From Lineus longissimus (taxonomy: Eukaryota; Nemertea; Pilidiophora; Heteronemertea; Lineidae), in the NCBI RefSeq assembly GCF_910592395.1, contig NC_088321.1, positions 14,260,001 through 14,324,000 on the forward strand: a stretch of DNA of 64,000 nucleotides, given 5' to 3'. Of this stretch, positions 25,580-38,500 are shown piece after piece; the first letter of the stretch is position 1; each line of letters begins with the position of its first letter. Under the pieces are notes generated by a model. It was given only the letters and a program-made list of their open reading frames with translations. It ran no database searches and was not told the DNA's origin. A program made the translations under genes and the position numbers.

Positions 25580-28500
25580 TAATGTGTCTAAACTGAGATC
25601 ATGGGGAATTTGAATAGAAAACGTGTTAGCCACTTTAACCAGTTTTGGTGTGAAAGTAGTTCAGCTTTAATACAATGTCGATATACAAAAAGTGATGGTT
25701 CAGGTTTAATTCTGAGTTGATCGTTAAAAACAGACGCTTCAACTTTAAAAAACCTCTGTGTTAGGGAATAAGTATAAAAGGGTGTCACCTCCGTATGTAT
25801 TTTGCTTTTTTCCTGGAAGATGTTTTTCCTCTGCAAAATGATTTTCTGCTCAAGTCAAGTCGTATTTTTACTGTCGATCTAGATATCCAATGTACATGTT
25901 ACGGTCAGAATGTTCTGTGTATTTTCTCTCTCTTCATGTTTTACATCCTGGTCTTTTCGTCACCATGGTAACCTCAGTCTTTCTCCTCTACTCTGTCGTG
26001 ATTGGTTTGTCAAGGGTCATGACCTTTGGTCGGATATGTAAATCATCATGGTCGATGTATAGTCGTATTCAATTGGTGTTTATCGTCAAGCCAGGCACGG
26101 TGTTTTGAATTAGGATAGTAGTGGATGGACAGAGATTTGTGTATAGGGGGTGCTTTCTGTTGTGAAGTTTAATGATTGAAAAATGAAATGGAAGATGTTT
26201 TTCTAATGAAATGAAATGCGACTACAAAATATGATATTTGCCGAAAGAAATCGAGATATCATGCTCGATTGACCAAGCATGACTGTGAAGTAGAAATTGG
26301 CAATGAAATTGGTCCATTTCTATGAAGAAACATCAGGGTTTAAGGGTCCCGGCCATTTGTTTGGTGAAGGGGGTCCTTCTTAATGGTCCACTCTGTCATT
26401 TGTTTCCACGTGTTTCATGTATCTCTTTAGACTGTGTCAAAATAAAAGTAAAAGAAAAAAAGAATATCTTAATGATATGCCACACGTACATGAGATTTAA
26501 AACTATTGTCAAAACAGTAGGATATCATGCAGAATAAAAATGTACAAATAAATCAGAAAAATTATGGAATTATTTGAAATAGTTATATATAAGTCTGAAA
26601 AGAGAACTAAATATGGCCACAAAAACAAAGAAAGAGTTGGTGAATTTTGAAATAGCTAGGATATAACCATTAACTAAATTTCCATTTCAGTCTTTTTGCT
26701 CGGGTGCTGAAGACCAATGTCCTTGTTCCATCAAAAATTTAACGAATTGTTATCCTTACATTAACAGACAAATGCCATATATGTCATGTTTGTCTATTTT
26801 CAGGGCTGGAAATCTAAAGAAAACGGTGCAAGAGTCAAAATGACCAAAACGGTTGCTACGACAACCTCTGGTTGCTATGTCAACCACACTGGTTGCTACG
26901 TCACGGAATCAAACAAGATAGACCTCAGAAGATAACAGTCGTAAAATTGTTCGTTTGATAACGAGAAGCACAGACGAGAGAGCCATTTTGAGTTATGGTT
27001 GCCGTGGTGATGGTGTGTTGCCTGGCAACCTTTTGGTTGCCATGTCAACTATGATTGTTGTTTTCTGGTTGCCTAGTTACGAGTGGAGGTAATCACATCC
27101 TGAAGTAGCATACATATCAAATCATCAATTAGTGTCAGAACTAATTGATGTAATTAGGTAATTAGTCTTAATTGAACAATATTAACTAATTAATAGATTA
27201 TGCTAGAATTTTAAGGATGTATTTAGCAACTTTTTTCGCACGCATCTTTTGCCCACCGAGTCACAATGCTATTTTTAGAAAGTGACGACTTGTTTATTAT
27301 GCTATCGAATATTTTAAATTGAAAAATTTGTTGATAAATTGTAGAATGATCATTCCTCGGTTATCTATAGGTAATACAATGTATGTAAAACATTACATTA
27401 CGTATGGATGATGTGCTATAAATAGAAATGCACTGTGTACTCATAATGCATTGGATTATACATACATACAATGCATTATGAGTACTACTTGTTGCCACGG
27501 TGATGACCGTCGCATAGCAACCTTTCGGTTGCAAACGGCAACAGTAGACAATGCATGACGTGTACATAGAAATATTGCAATGACTTGCACATATTTATTA
27601 AAGCTTCACAAAAAAAAGTATAAAATCATGATTTTTATCATTAATCGAAGAAATATTACTTGCTTAGTTTAGAGAATAATAAATGAATAATTGAGTAGTT
27701 AGGTGACATGTTGTCCTCGGTTTTGGTGAAAAGTGCCTTATTTCGTGAGTTGGATGGTTTTGATTTCGCTGGGAAACTATTATTGATGGATGTACATTTG
27801 CATTGATGTAAACACGTGCGGACCTGGGAACAAGGTTTTATAATACAAAATACACAGAGCTTATGGGTTGGAGTGTTCAGATTGGCCTGGGGCAAGGTTT
27901 TATAAGAAAAACGGTGATACTCGGTGCTCGAAGTACTGGGTGCCTTGAGGTCCCATTTCAACTGGTGAGTCTAGCTTACTAGGTGCAATAACATGACAAG
28001 TACTAGGCACTTGATGTCCTGCATTGGTGCATTGGAACTTGAGGTGCAGTTGTACTGATTTTAAGTGCACTTGTACTTAAGATGCATCAGTTGGCCTTAG
28101 CGCACCAAGTACAAGTATTTTAATCAGTTCTTGTTACTATGGATACAAGCCTTTCAAAAGTGGTGCACTTCATGTTTTTTTACCACCAATATGCAACGTG
28201 AACTTTGTTTTGTTGGTAACCGTTGGTAACGGTATTGTCTTCACTGTAACCGTACGATGATTTAGCGATAGACAACAATTTGAGATATGAAATTTGAATT
28301 TGAATCACAGTCTATAGAAGACTTGTTGTACTTTTTTGTGGTTTGTGTAGTAGAAATGGCATTATAACCAATGAATTATTGGTAATTTGCCCTTTAATAA
28401 AGGACTGAGTTGTTTAAAAAAATTAAACTGCAATTTGAAACATACCAATCTTGCAAAAAAATGAACTTTAGAGCTTCAAAATGAATGTCATGTTGTACTA

Positions 28501-30682
28501 TTCAGATGAATCCTGAATGTCTTCAATTTCAATTTTCTAAACTTCGAAAATTCCAAAATTACTCTTGGTCCATGGATGTTTGTCAGATGTGGTCGATGAT
28601 GTTCACATATTTTCGAAGATAAACTTTGGTGCTGATTTAATGATTGTATGGAGAAAACCTTGTTTAAAAGTACTTTGGATTTCAATGTATCAAGCCTTGC
28701 TCATCATAGTTACCATAGTAACCGATACTATGGCAACTGGTTTTTGTGTGAGTGTTATATGTGTTTACAATTGGCCAGTTCATTTGGTCTGAGCAGAGTT
28801 CGTGAGGTGCACACTAGTTACCCAACAACACCTTTGTTTGTTGTGAATTGAATAACTGTTGTCATGACGACAAGGTCAATGTCATTTCACTGTTGGTTTA
28901 TTTCTGGTAACACGAAAAATGAACGAAACAGTGAAAATACTTTGTCACAAGATTTTAGTGATTTTCAACCGACCACCAGAGATGTAAATGTAACACAAGA
29001 ACCACTGTTGTGCATCAGTGTTAACCTATTAAGGGTTGAGGGTGACTACTGTTGTCAAGGACAACACAGTTAACAAGGGCAACTGTTGCTTAGCAACCAA
29101 AAATAAAAAATAAGAAAACTAAAAGTGACATAATCAAACTTAAATTTTCTATTGAATTTCAATATTTGGTGCGTATCATAAACTTTTGATGGCATTGTTG
29201 AAATTTTAAATATTTATTAGGGTGTTGTCCTTCTGGAGCTTCGTCGATGTCCTCTCACCCCTTTATGGGCTAAATGGTTATGATATCAAAATATCAGATG
29301 TTTTTATTTTGTAAATTTGGCACTTTTCACCCTGAGGACCCCCTGTATACTTATATCGATGTCGTAATAGCTTAAACTATGTGTAGACTACTGTAGCTTC
29401 AATGTTGTAACTATTATGGATGATTATCCATTCTGTATACTCTATATAATATATTTGAATCATATATCGCCAAAGTTATAATATCATATAGAAAGATCTC
29501 TTATATTCACTTATAAAGGTTGCTTATGTGTAGGTAGAAAAGATATAATTATTGATAATTTATGCTAATTCATTCAATGAAGCACGTCATTGTGCATGTT
29601 GTACTGGACAGTACATTACCTGTCACCCCCTGATCTTGAAATGGAACCATCTGTCCCAACTTGTAGCCCTTGAGATAGATTGGTTCATTCTGAAGACAGG
29701 GGTGGTAAGATTTAATATTGTCCTTTGGTCGAGTCGATGGCAAGTTTTAGGAATGCTATGTGGTTGGGTTAATGTTGTGGAATGTCGCTAAAAGGGGGCA
29801 CTGTGTCCAGCTGTCGACCTGCTCGTCATGTTAATGTCCTTGAAGAAAAGTTCCACACCTCTTGTGAGACAAATCAAAACATATTTCCGAATTTGTTAAA
29901 ACTTTGTTTGCCGTGGTAACTGAGGTCCAATTTTCAAGGTTGTTGACAAAGCACATGACATATTTTCCACCCAAATTTTAAACAAAACATGTTTAAAATT
30001 TTTGATGGAATATATTTTTTAGACGGGCAGGTCTGGTAATCATTACTTTTATGGTACCTGTTGTGTTGGCGGAACCAGTAGCTGACACCCCTTGGCTGGA
30101 CATGGTTCACCCAACATGCTTTGCATGGCTTTGTATAACTAACTGTACTCGGAATAGTCCATTTTAATTCAGGGTGTTCTTGAATGTTAATCAAAGCATT
30201 CCACAAACACAGCCTTGTTCCCAGGAGCCATTTTAATGCATACTGTCATTACTTGATGTACTGCAAGTGGCTCTTGGGGACACGGCTGACAAGACAATGG
30301 TGCCATGTTGACATGTTAAAAATCTAGTCATAATAAACTGTCAATCAAAAGTACAAGAAATAATCATGTTAGCAACCAGTTGTTATGACAACTGTTTCTT
30401 GGATACCAGGATTACCATAGTGACCTATCATGTTTATTTTTTGTACTTCTAACAGTCTATTTTATATTGAATGATTTTAATTGATTGTTTTGAATGATTT
30501 GGGTAGATGTCCTTGTGAACTGTCCATTGCAGTGTTAGTTGGCTAAATATGCTGTACATATCAAAATGTAAACATGTGTGTTCTGGCAAGGTTATGCTGC
30601 AGTGGACTTCTGTGTTTTGCTGGAAATTTGACTGGACAGGACCTCTGGTCAAAAGCTGTCAATTTTAATTTTTTTCGATTAA
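25580..30682. other. Long non-coding region
   Basis: No exon of a known family was seen on either strand. Contents are X-box-like motifs (26855-26905, 27000-27070, 27494-27540, 28705-28735), a 17-bp perfect hairpin (27437-27485) and A/T-rich sequence. It may include an alternative 3' UTR of the CELF-like gene. Confidence 0.45.
27437..27485. repeat. Perfect 17-bp inverted repeat with 15-nt loop
   Basis: The arms GTACTCATAATGCATTG (27437-27453) and its exact complement (27469-27485) flank an A/T-rich loop. Arms are too short for a typical pre-microRNA. It could be a fold-back element end or a cruciform-prone site. Confidence 0.85.
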
Positions 30683-30836
30683 CCCTTTCAGTTCCAAGCT
30701 TTTCCTCAGAAAAATCGTCTGCCTAACTCTACAAACATTCAAAGTGAGTGACTGAAACTGGTTGGATTAAGTGCTATATAAGTTTCATGAGTATCGATTG
30801 TTTGTTAGAAAAACTGAATACTTGGAATTAAAAGGG
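30683..30836. mobile_element. Short TTAA-flanked MITE (piggyBac-like candidate)
   Basis: TTAA lies at 30679-30682 and 30837-30840. The left end CCCTTTCAGTTCCAAG and the complement of the right end CCCTTTTAATTCCAAG agree at 14 of 16 positions. The 154-bp length, CCC...GGG termini and TTAA duplications fit a piggyBac-derived MITE. The left end shares CCCTTTCAGT with the 10350-11542 element. Confidence 0.7.
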
Positions 30837-32351
30837 TTAAAACATACAGTGTCAGATGAAAGTTTTTCCAAAAAGTATCTAAAATTTCATTAGAAAAAGG
30901 AACAAAATTGGTTAAAGGTCATCTACAGGACGGTATGCTTTGTACATTCCTCGGCCAGGTTGCTCAAATGGCATTAGAAGTAACCTTGGTGTTAAATCCT
31001 TATGCTTATTGTAAAGGAGAGTTAGTGATGAAGATACTTGAGATAATGCTGGGTTTGTCTCTAATGCTGATGAAGCAACTCTGGACTGAAAAATCGAATG
31101 CTTTTGTACCTGATTATTACATCGCAAAATTTTGTGCTATAATAATCTAAGCCTTCAATCCAATGGGTGAAAAACGTACAATTTTGAGAAAAAAAATATG
31201 ACACTGGATGTATTACAACAAATGGTGACGGTTTTCAAGTTTTAGTGGTAAATGTCTCGCTTTCTTAAACTTGCCATTGACTCAGCCAGATATTTGAAGG
31301 GTGTAAATTTACAAAACTCCAGCTACGAGCATATAATACATTCTCTAAGTTGAGAGTGTTTATGACTTGTCAAATGCTGGGTGGAATAACGGAACTCGGA
31401 CACGGTGGCCGTCAAAAATGTTGGGGTATGATTCGGGTATGTCTTTCTGTATGTCTTTTTGCGCCCATGGAATTTTGGAATCTGCTTGTGTACACTGGTT
31501 TGTTACCCAGCGTTTTCCAAAATGATGCGAGTTTTATTATGATGCGAGTTTTATCATGATATGAGTCTTATTATGATGTGAGTTTCACTTTCAATCGTTT
31601 CATTCCAAATTATGTCAAACTGAAGAAATAACTGTATATAACTAAGCCATTCCACATGCTACTGATGATCAGATATATAGCCAGTCATAACCAGTAGTAA
31701 GGGAAGTTTAACATATCTATAAACAGCTTTGTTTTATGTGATTAGATTTATGTTTATCTTAACATTCCATACGTTTGCATTCCATATTGCATCATATCAC
31801 AAATAAGTTGTGATTTCGTATGAAATCACTCTATTATTTATTTATATTTATTTTTATTCATTGGAGATTTAGAACACATTCCACTTCACAGGCAGAAAGG
31901 TACATTGCAGGCGCAAGCATTTGCTTTCCTTGCAGCATGAAAGAAATATAAAAATACTAAATTATAATTATATACTAAATTACTATATAACCTATCTATA
32001 ATCAGCACATGCGCTGCACTTTAAGAATTTATGTGACACCCGTTTTGTTCTAATGGATCCATCTATCGTTAGTTATTGTCTTTGAGACGGAATAGTCAAC
32101 TGGGATGACAAGGGGGTGGTAAACTCGCATAAACCACGGCGAAAAGACATCAGAAGACATACTCTTAAAAAACAAGGCCTTTGACAGGCCTTGGGTGGGT
32201 CAAGGGAGTGTCCAGAGAGAGGGGGGGTTGGGGCCAACTGAGATGCCATTTTCATTGCTTCGAATGTTTCCTGATATGGTATATTACGACACTACCATGA
32301 CATTGTTTACGATTAATCGCATTTATCTAGTTATCTTTATTACATGCATGA

Positions 32352-32410
32352 ATTTGCATATATTTGCATTATATTTGCATATAGTTGCATAAATCTGCAT
32401 ATATTTGCAT
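32352..32410. promoter_or_regulatory. Cluster of four octamer (ATTTGCAT) motifs
   Basis: Exact ATTTGCAT occurs at 32352-32359, 32362-32369, 32373-32380 and 32403-32410, with two TTGCAT/CTGCAT remnants between. ATGCAAAT, its complement, is the classical POU-domain octamer. The cluster arose as a short tandem repeat, so function is not implied. Confidence 0.55.
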
Positions 32411-32559
32411 ATATTAGTACTTAAAATACATATCATTGGCTATTTTCTAGCCCTTTATAACTAATTACGTTTGAAGGTGAGATTTAGTAGTTTTAACTAT
32501 AAAAAACAATATATAACTGGCTTCACTTTTTTGTACATTGATAAAATTGAGCACAGCGC

Positions 32560-32655
32560 GACCTTGACCTTTGACATGAGGTCAAGGTCAACTTACAACC
32601 TATGACATTAGGTCAAGGTCACTTACTCAAATAATAAAGGTCAAGGATCAAGGTT
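32560..32655. repeat. TCAAGGTCA / TGACCTTGA half-site cluster
   Basis: Both orientations occur: 'gaccttgacctttgac', then 'gaggtcaaggtcaac', 'taggtcaaggtcac' and 'aaaggtcaaggatcaagg'. The extended half-site TCAAGGTCA is the ERR/NR5A class motif. It is part of a dispersed family in the window. Confidence 0.7.
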
Positions 32656-34399
32656 TGTTGTGTTGACGTTGCGAGTTCAGTGTTGTCGAAGTTGATGTTT
32701 TTCAAATAAACGGGATATTTTTGAAAATTTCCCAAGATTACGAAGACAATCTAATCTATATTGTATCAGTGTTAGATTGAGTTCATTTCATGCTAGGCAT
32801 GCTGGGGACACTGTACATTTATGATTACCATGGTTACTGTTGCTATGGTGACATTTCAAATTGAAACTTTACCTTAGCGACAGGGCTATTTCTGTCATAT
32901 ATTCAGCTGTTTTACCCAGGCAGCTTGGTGTTAAATGGACTTTATGTGTCTATAAGATACGCTTAGAAATCAAATATGGGATGCTATTTTTAGGATGACC
33001 TTTGACAGCTGACCTTGACCTTTGACCTTGCAATTGTACATTCTAATGACATGTTATCCATAGTTATGATTTACTGTTATGATCCCTCCTTCAATGCAGT
33101 CATGTATTCAGACCGTAGGGTGTTAAGGAAACTCTGAAAACCTTCTGAACTTGTATAAACTCGGCAAACTTATACAGAAATCACTTCAAAAAGTTTCTGA
33201 TAATTGAGGCGAATTTGTGGACTTTCAGAATATGAAGATACCCTCCTTAAAAGGTTACACTGAACTTCTCCTGAAGACCTCAATAAACTTTCTAAGATCA
33301 GAAAAAACTTTCTTGAACTTAGAAAGAATGAACCTTCTAAACAAGTTCTTCGTGAACTTCCTCACTTAGTTAACCCTTGGTCATCTACAGCTTTACCTCG
33401 TGTATCTCAACCTGTTCACCCCCACTTTCCTGCATGGACTATTCTAGTAAATGCATTAGAGTAATCTATTTGTGGTAGTGGGGGTGGAGAGGTTCAACAT
33501 GTTTCTCTTTTGTCTTTTGTTTATTTATGTTTTTTGTCGTATCATGAGTGTAGCACATGAATATTACGAATTCCTTTCACTGCTTTATTTGGGGAACTAA
33601 TTGCATTTATGGTTTACTTGGTCTCACAAATGAAACTGGTGATCAGTCTGGAAAAGATCCCCAATCGACCGATCATAGCCCGATCAAGCAGTGACTAGTG
33701 ATGTTTACTCTTCAAGGACTTTAGACTTTCTGAGCGGAAATTTTCTTTTAAAATTTGTAAACCATAGTCCAGTCAATTTTGCCCAAAAGTGAGAACAACA
33801 CTTTGGACTTTCCTGAAGTCTGACTTTGTAGACATTTGGTTTGGAACACACAACCCTACCACAAATATTGAGCCATTTGTTCATAAATTGACTGGACTAT
33901 GATAGAGTCAGAGCAGTTTAAGAGCCCTAATTAGTTGTCTGCAGTACTTGAAGAGTAAATCAGTCAAGTGTCACTGTTTAAGCCTGTGGTGACATCTATT
34001 GAGAGAAAATGCATTTATCTTTAGGTTTTTTGATGCCATAAAAGGGTACCTGCACAATGGCATTCCCTTACCGAAGTGCAGTTTTTGCAGATTGGTAATT
34101 CTTTACCGAATTGTGTTCAGTTCCTATGTGCAATAGCATAATTTATCTAGCAACGATTTAGAGAATTAGAATTTTACACAGTTGTTTTGTTTGTAGATCT
34201 CTTTACTCTAGTAGTTTAATCAAACAGTGTTAGCTGCCATTCGAAAAACAATTTTTGCCCAAAATCAAATTTTCAAAATTTTTCAAGTGTTATGAATCAA
34301 ACAAACTCTTGGAACATCAATTGTGACAATGATTTAAATGAAAAAGATTGAGTAAGAGTGTTTTAGTGCTAGAATATGTAAGTTGAAAGTACTGCCGCA

Positions 34400-34426
34400 A
34401 AACCATGGTAACCGTTACCATGGTTT
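34400..34426. repeat. 27-bp X-box-type palindrome
   Basis: The arms AAACCATGGTAAC (34400-34412) and their perfect complement (34414-34426) are separated by one C. Each arm itself holds the palindrome CCATGG. It is two back-to-back RFX-type half motifs. Confidence 0.85.
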
Positions 34427-35378
34427 CCTGTTGAATTCTCAAAAACAACAAGTGCAATATTTTTTCTTTGATATATATCTCTCAAATTTTAGAAGGTAGT
34501 TAAAATGCTTTTGAGAACACTGTATTTTATGATACGATGTTTACTATGGTTCATACTGTGTGTTTCAGAAAACGTGAGAAAATCTTTGCAGAGGAAAAAA
34601 TTAAATGGGGAACATTTTCTTATTAAATTACTGTTTCCATAAGTGTGAAGTAGATAAAATATTTGCATCATTTTTGGTCATAGTTGGGATTCATAGCAAA
34701 TATGATGATTTCTGACTTTTTCAAATGTCAAAATCTGCTTTTAAAAGGCACAACTGATATTGAAATACACAGCATGCACTGTACAATACACTGTAAATTA
34801 TATAGCTGCATTATATTCTAGTTATAACTTATTTATTTAAAAACTATGTACATTTGGTGACCAAGTCATTCATTTCATCTTTTTGAGTTCGGAAACTTTT
34901 GGGAAATGCGAAAATGTGAGAAATTTCAACATTTAAAGTGTTCTTAAAATTTTCCTGGCTTTAGAGGTGTATTTATTCTCTTTTCTCTTATTTATTACAT
35001 TGACATGTATCCTCTCTTATTCTGCACGCTACACTATTGCAAAGGACTGGGGGTAGCAACAGTTGCCATGGACATAGTTGCCAGGCAACAATTTTTTCTC
35101 TCAGAAACTCCGCAATCAGTCCTTTTATAGTTGAATTCTATTTACCACTAGGGCAATATGTAACTCTGTAGATAACTCTTACCAAAGAAAGAAAATAGAA
35201 ATAAAAAATAGACATGAATAAATGATAGTTTTATGATGAAATTTTTAGTAGTTTCTGATATGATCTAGAGTCTAGTTCATTTTAATTTGGGAGTGAGTCG
35301 CAGTGCATTTGATAGAGAACACTATGAGCAACTGAAGTCTAAATCAACGTCAAATTGACTTGAACTGAAGAAAGCCAT

Positions 35379-35582
35379 AATAGGGCCGTTTAGACGACAG
35401 GCGAAAAGACCGCATTCGGATCGAATCTGGATGAATCCGGATTAAAACCACCCAAGGCGATGGTACCTTTTTAGTCCGGATGCAACCACATTGATCCGGA
35501 TCTTTTTGCGTTTACACGACGAAAAATTAATCCGGATTCGGGACGCATCCGGATTTTTTCGCGTCGTCTAAACGGCCCTATT
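35379..35582. mobile_element. 204-bp MITE with 20-bp perfect terminal inverted repeats
   Basis: The left terminus AATAGGGCCGTTTAGACGAC and right terminus GTCGTCTAAACGGCCCTATT are exact complements. The interior is rich in 'atccggat' motifs in both orientations, so the unit can fold nearly end to end. No coding sequence. A target-site duplication is not clear, so the superfamily is left open. Confidence 0.85.
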
Positions 35583-38500
35583 GTGTACCATGGTTGGTAT
35601 CGTGACACTTCGTGTCAAGACCGTTGCCTAGCAACAGTGTCGTTTATATCATCAGCTCAACAGTTGGGTCACTCTGAAATTAAAATTGGGGCGAGTTTAG
35701 TTCAATAATTGTCATGTTTATTTTTTTGAAGCCTACATCATGGGAATTGTGTTATACAATTAATTTAATTGGATTCAATTAGATTATTAAGGTTATCAAT
35801 TAATTGACAGGCCGTGTTCAATGGGAGAAAGTTCAATGCCACAAGTGTAAGTTAAAACGACTTTGATTATTAGGTAAAGTAAAAATTAGCTACTTGATTA
35901 ATTAACAAATCAATTAACAAAATAGTAATAACCTAACCAAATGATTAAAATAATTTCCATGGCTGTTGTTTTGTCAATAGATTGTATAAATCTTCACATT
36001 TATTTCAAAAGAATGGTTACCATGGATGCTCTGATTTGTGCCATGGTCGATATGCACTGTTGCTATGGTGACACTTCCATGTTTACCCTAGCAACAGGGC
36101 TGTTTCTATCCTATATGAGTTTGTGATTATCAACAATTTCAATACCTCAGGAAAACTTATGGAAAAGTGATTGAATGACATTCAAATTAACCCTTGAATA
36201 CCTGTGGCAACCATTATAAAAAAAATTACGAAGATTGAGAAAAGTAGTAGAGACTGTTCTATTTGAGTAGCACTTGTCGAAAATTATTTCCTACCTGAAA
36301 ATTTTGCAGAGAATGTATTTGACATTCAAAGTGGCCACCACAGGTATTTCTGGGTTGATTGTGTATCTTCTTTATTTGATTCTTTAATATCTTTAAAGTG
36401 TAATGAGTTTTTCAATGTATGGTATCAATGTTCCTCAAATCACGGCCATTCTTTTTAGAAATGATCATGCAAAGTTTTGCCCGGAGGATTTTTTTAAACG
36501 ATATTTTCCACTCATGTACAGTTACCCAACTCAAATCTGATGTCTCCATTTGAAAGCTTGGGGAAAAGTAGCCCGAATCAATATCCATTGTTTTAAGGTT
36601 TTGATGAATTTTTAATATGAGCCAATATATCATGTGATAGTTACCATGGTTACACCAAGTCCTCCAAGGGTTCAGATCATTCTAAAAGAATCGGTCCACA
36701 AAACAAAAATTTACATTTTTCGGTCTCGAGCATTAATAATCTAGGTGTTTAACTGTTGTATCCTGCTGCCATGGAGATGCACAGTCCAATATATTGCAAC
36801 CTTCTAAGGTCAAGGTCATGGTAATGACCTTCATGATACAAAGGAGAACAAGTTAAAGGTGACCTCCAAAAGGTCGTCAGCCTTTCATAGTTATGTCTAT
36901 GACATACACTGTGTTCATGACCTATTCACTTGTCAAGGTAACAAATTACCTTCACTTGGATAAATTCAAGGGCATGTATTGTACTATGTATAGATTCCAT
37001 GGTGGTATTGTGAACATTTGTGCATCTATTGTCATGGTAACTAAACTGACAAAAGCTCAAACATTTGTTATTATTATGCACAGGTCGTAGCAGCACATAA
37101 AGGTCAAGGTCACAGAATTCGACCTTGGCCGTGTTCAAGGATAAAGGGTTAACCGTTTATACAGAGTTTACATAAAACACCATGACTAAAAGTTGTGGTT
37201 CAATGATGTGTTATCCCTGTGTTACCGTAGTTACTCTAGTTGTCATGGTAACTCAATTCCAGTTACCATGGTTGCTATGGTTACCTGTGTTACCATATTT
37301 ACGTTTGTTGAAATTTCACGCGAACAAATCTTTATAGATCTAATTACTTTCTATGGGAGTTTTTTACATGACTTATTACAACAATAGGGGCCGCCCCTAT
37401 CGACTGTTTTGTTTTCGCTATGGTTCCTTTTTGATGTAGTATTCAGAAAGATATACATTTGATATAAAGTCACGTTTTTGAATAACGACGCTTGTAATAT
37501 AGACGTGTAATCTCAGAGCATATTATAACCTAGAACCTAGGTCATTTCATTATTACCTAACCTTTTCTCACTAAAGATAGCATATTTATATACCTAGTGA
37601 TTAGGTTGAAAGCGTTTAGCTTAGTTAGGCCTGGCTTTCCTGCTTTTACAATTTTTGGGTCAAAGTGGCAATAAGCACCTCCTCGTGGCCGGGTGAGGAA
37701 CTGAATGAATTATACGGCTGTTTTTGTCCTGGTTTCACGTCTTGTATGGGATGTGTTTGTGAGATAATATTAATCTGGTTTGGAGTGCATTTTGTGCATT
37801 CGGCCACTAGGAGTTGCAGTCACCATGACCAGTTATAATACCGCCACATTTAGCTCTTCTGGCATGTGAGAGAGTTATTCAATCAGCATGGAATTTTGTC
37901 TCCAGATTTTTGCTTCAATCGGCAAAATAATGGTCAGACTTTTGACGGATACCTTTAAACTTAATCCAACTTTCACAAGTGTCAGAACTTCTCTGAGAGC
38001 AAACTGTTTTTCCCTAGCAACTGTTTCTATGGAAATGGAGTGGTCGTCATGGTGACAGTGATGATGTCATTTTTTCATTCTTTGGTGGTTACTATATACT
38101 ATAGTGTGTTGGGATATACATTCGATGACCCTAACACCCCTCTACATGGTACGCAAATGAACTGCTCCCTATATCATGTAAGGTAAATGGGTATGTCTCA
38201 TTATGTATTCAAGGGGTGTTCGGGTTGTTTTCTCGATGGTACTTTATTGGTAATAATAGTAACTTTTTGTAAGACATTTTGATAAGAGAACTCTATTTTT
38301 ATAAACGAGCAAAACTATTTTTAATTGGCAGATGGTTTTCAACGCCCCCGCGTGATACACATGGTAACTACGCACCCTTATAGACTGAAATATTTTGTTG
38401 TGGAACTATACGATTTGACAAATGAAGTAAATCGTCTTAATCGATGGTAAATCTTTACTGTGAATATCATGTTGTATTGTGTTGTGATCATTTAATAACG

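Larger units (their letters stand above)
30841..35378. other. Non-coding region with motif clusters
   Basis: No recognisable gene. Holds an octamer cluster (32352-32410), half-site arrays (32560-32655, 32995-33030), a 27-bp palindrome (34400-34426) and scattered X-box-like motifs. Much of the rest is A/T-rich sequence without structure I can name. Confidence 0.45.

Noticed and set aside
24879-25613. Series of similar 66-68 aa open frames (MCVLLGKSLSWP...)
   Set aside because: They are products of the 89-bp tandem repeat read in shifting frames, not a gene family.
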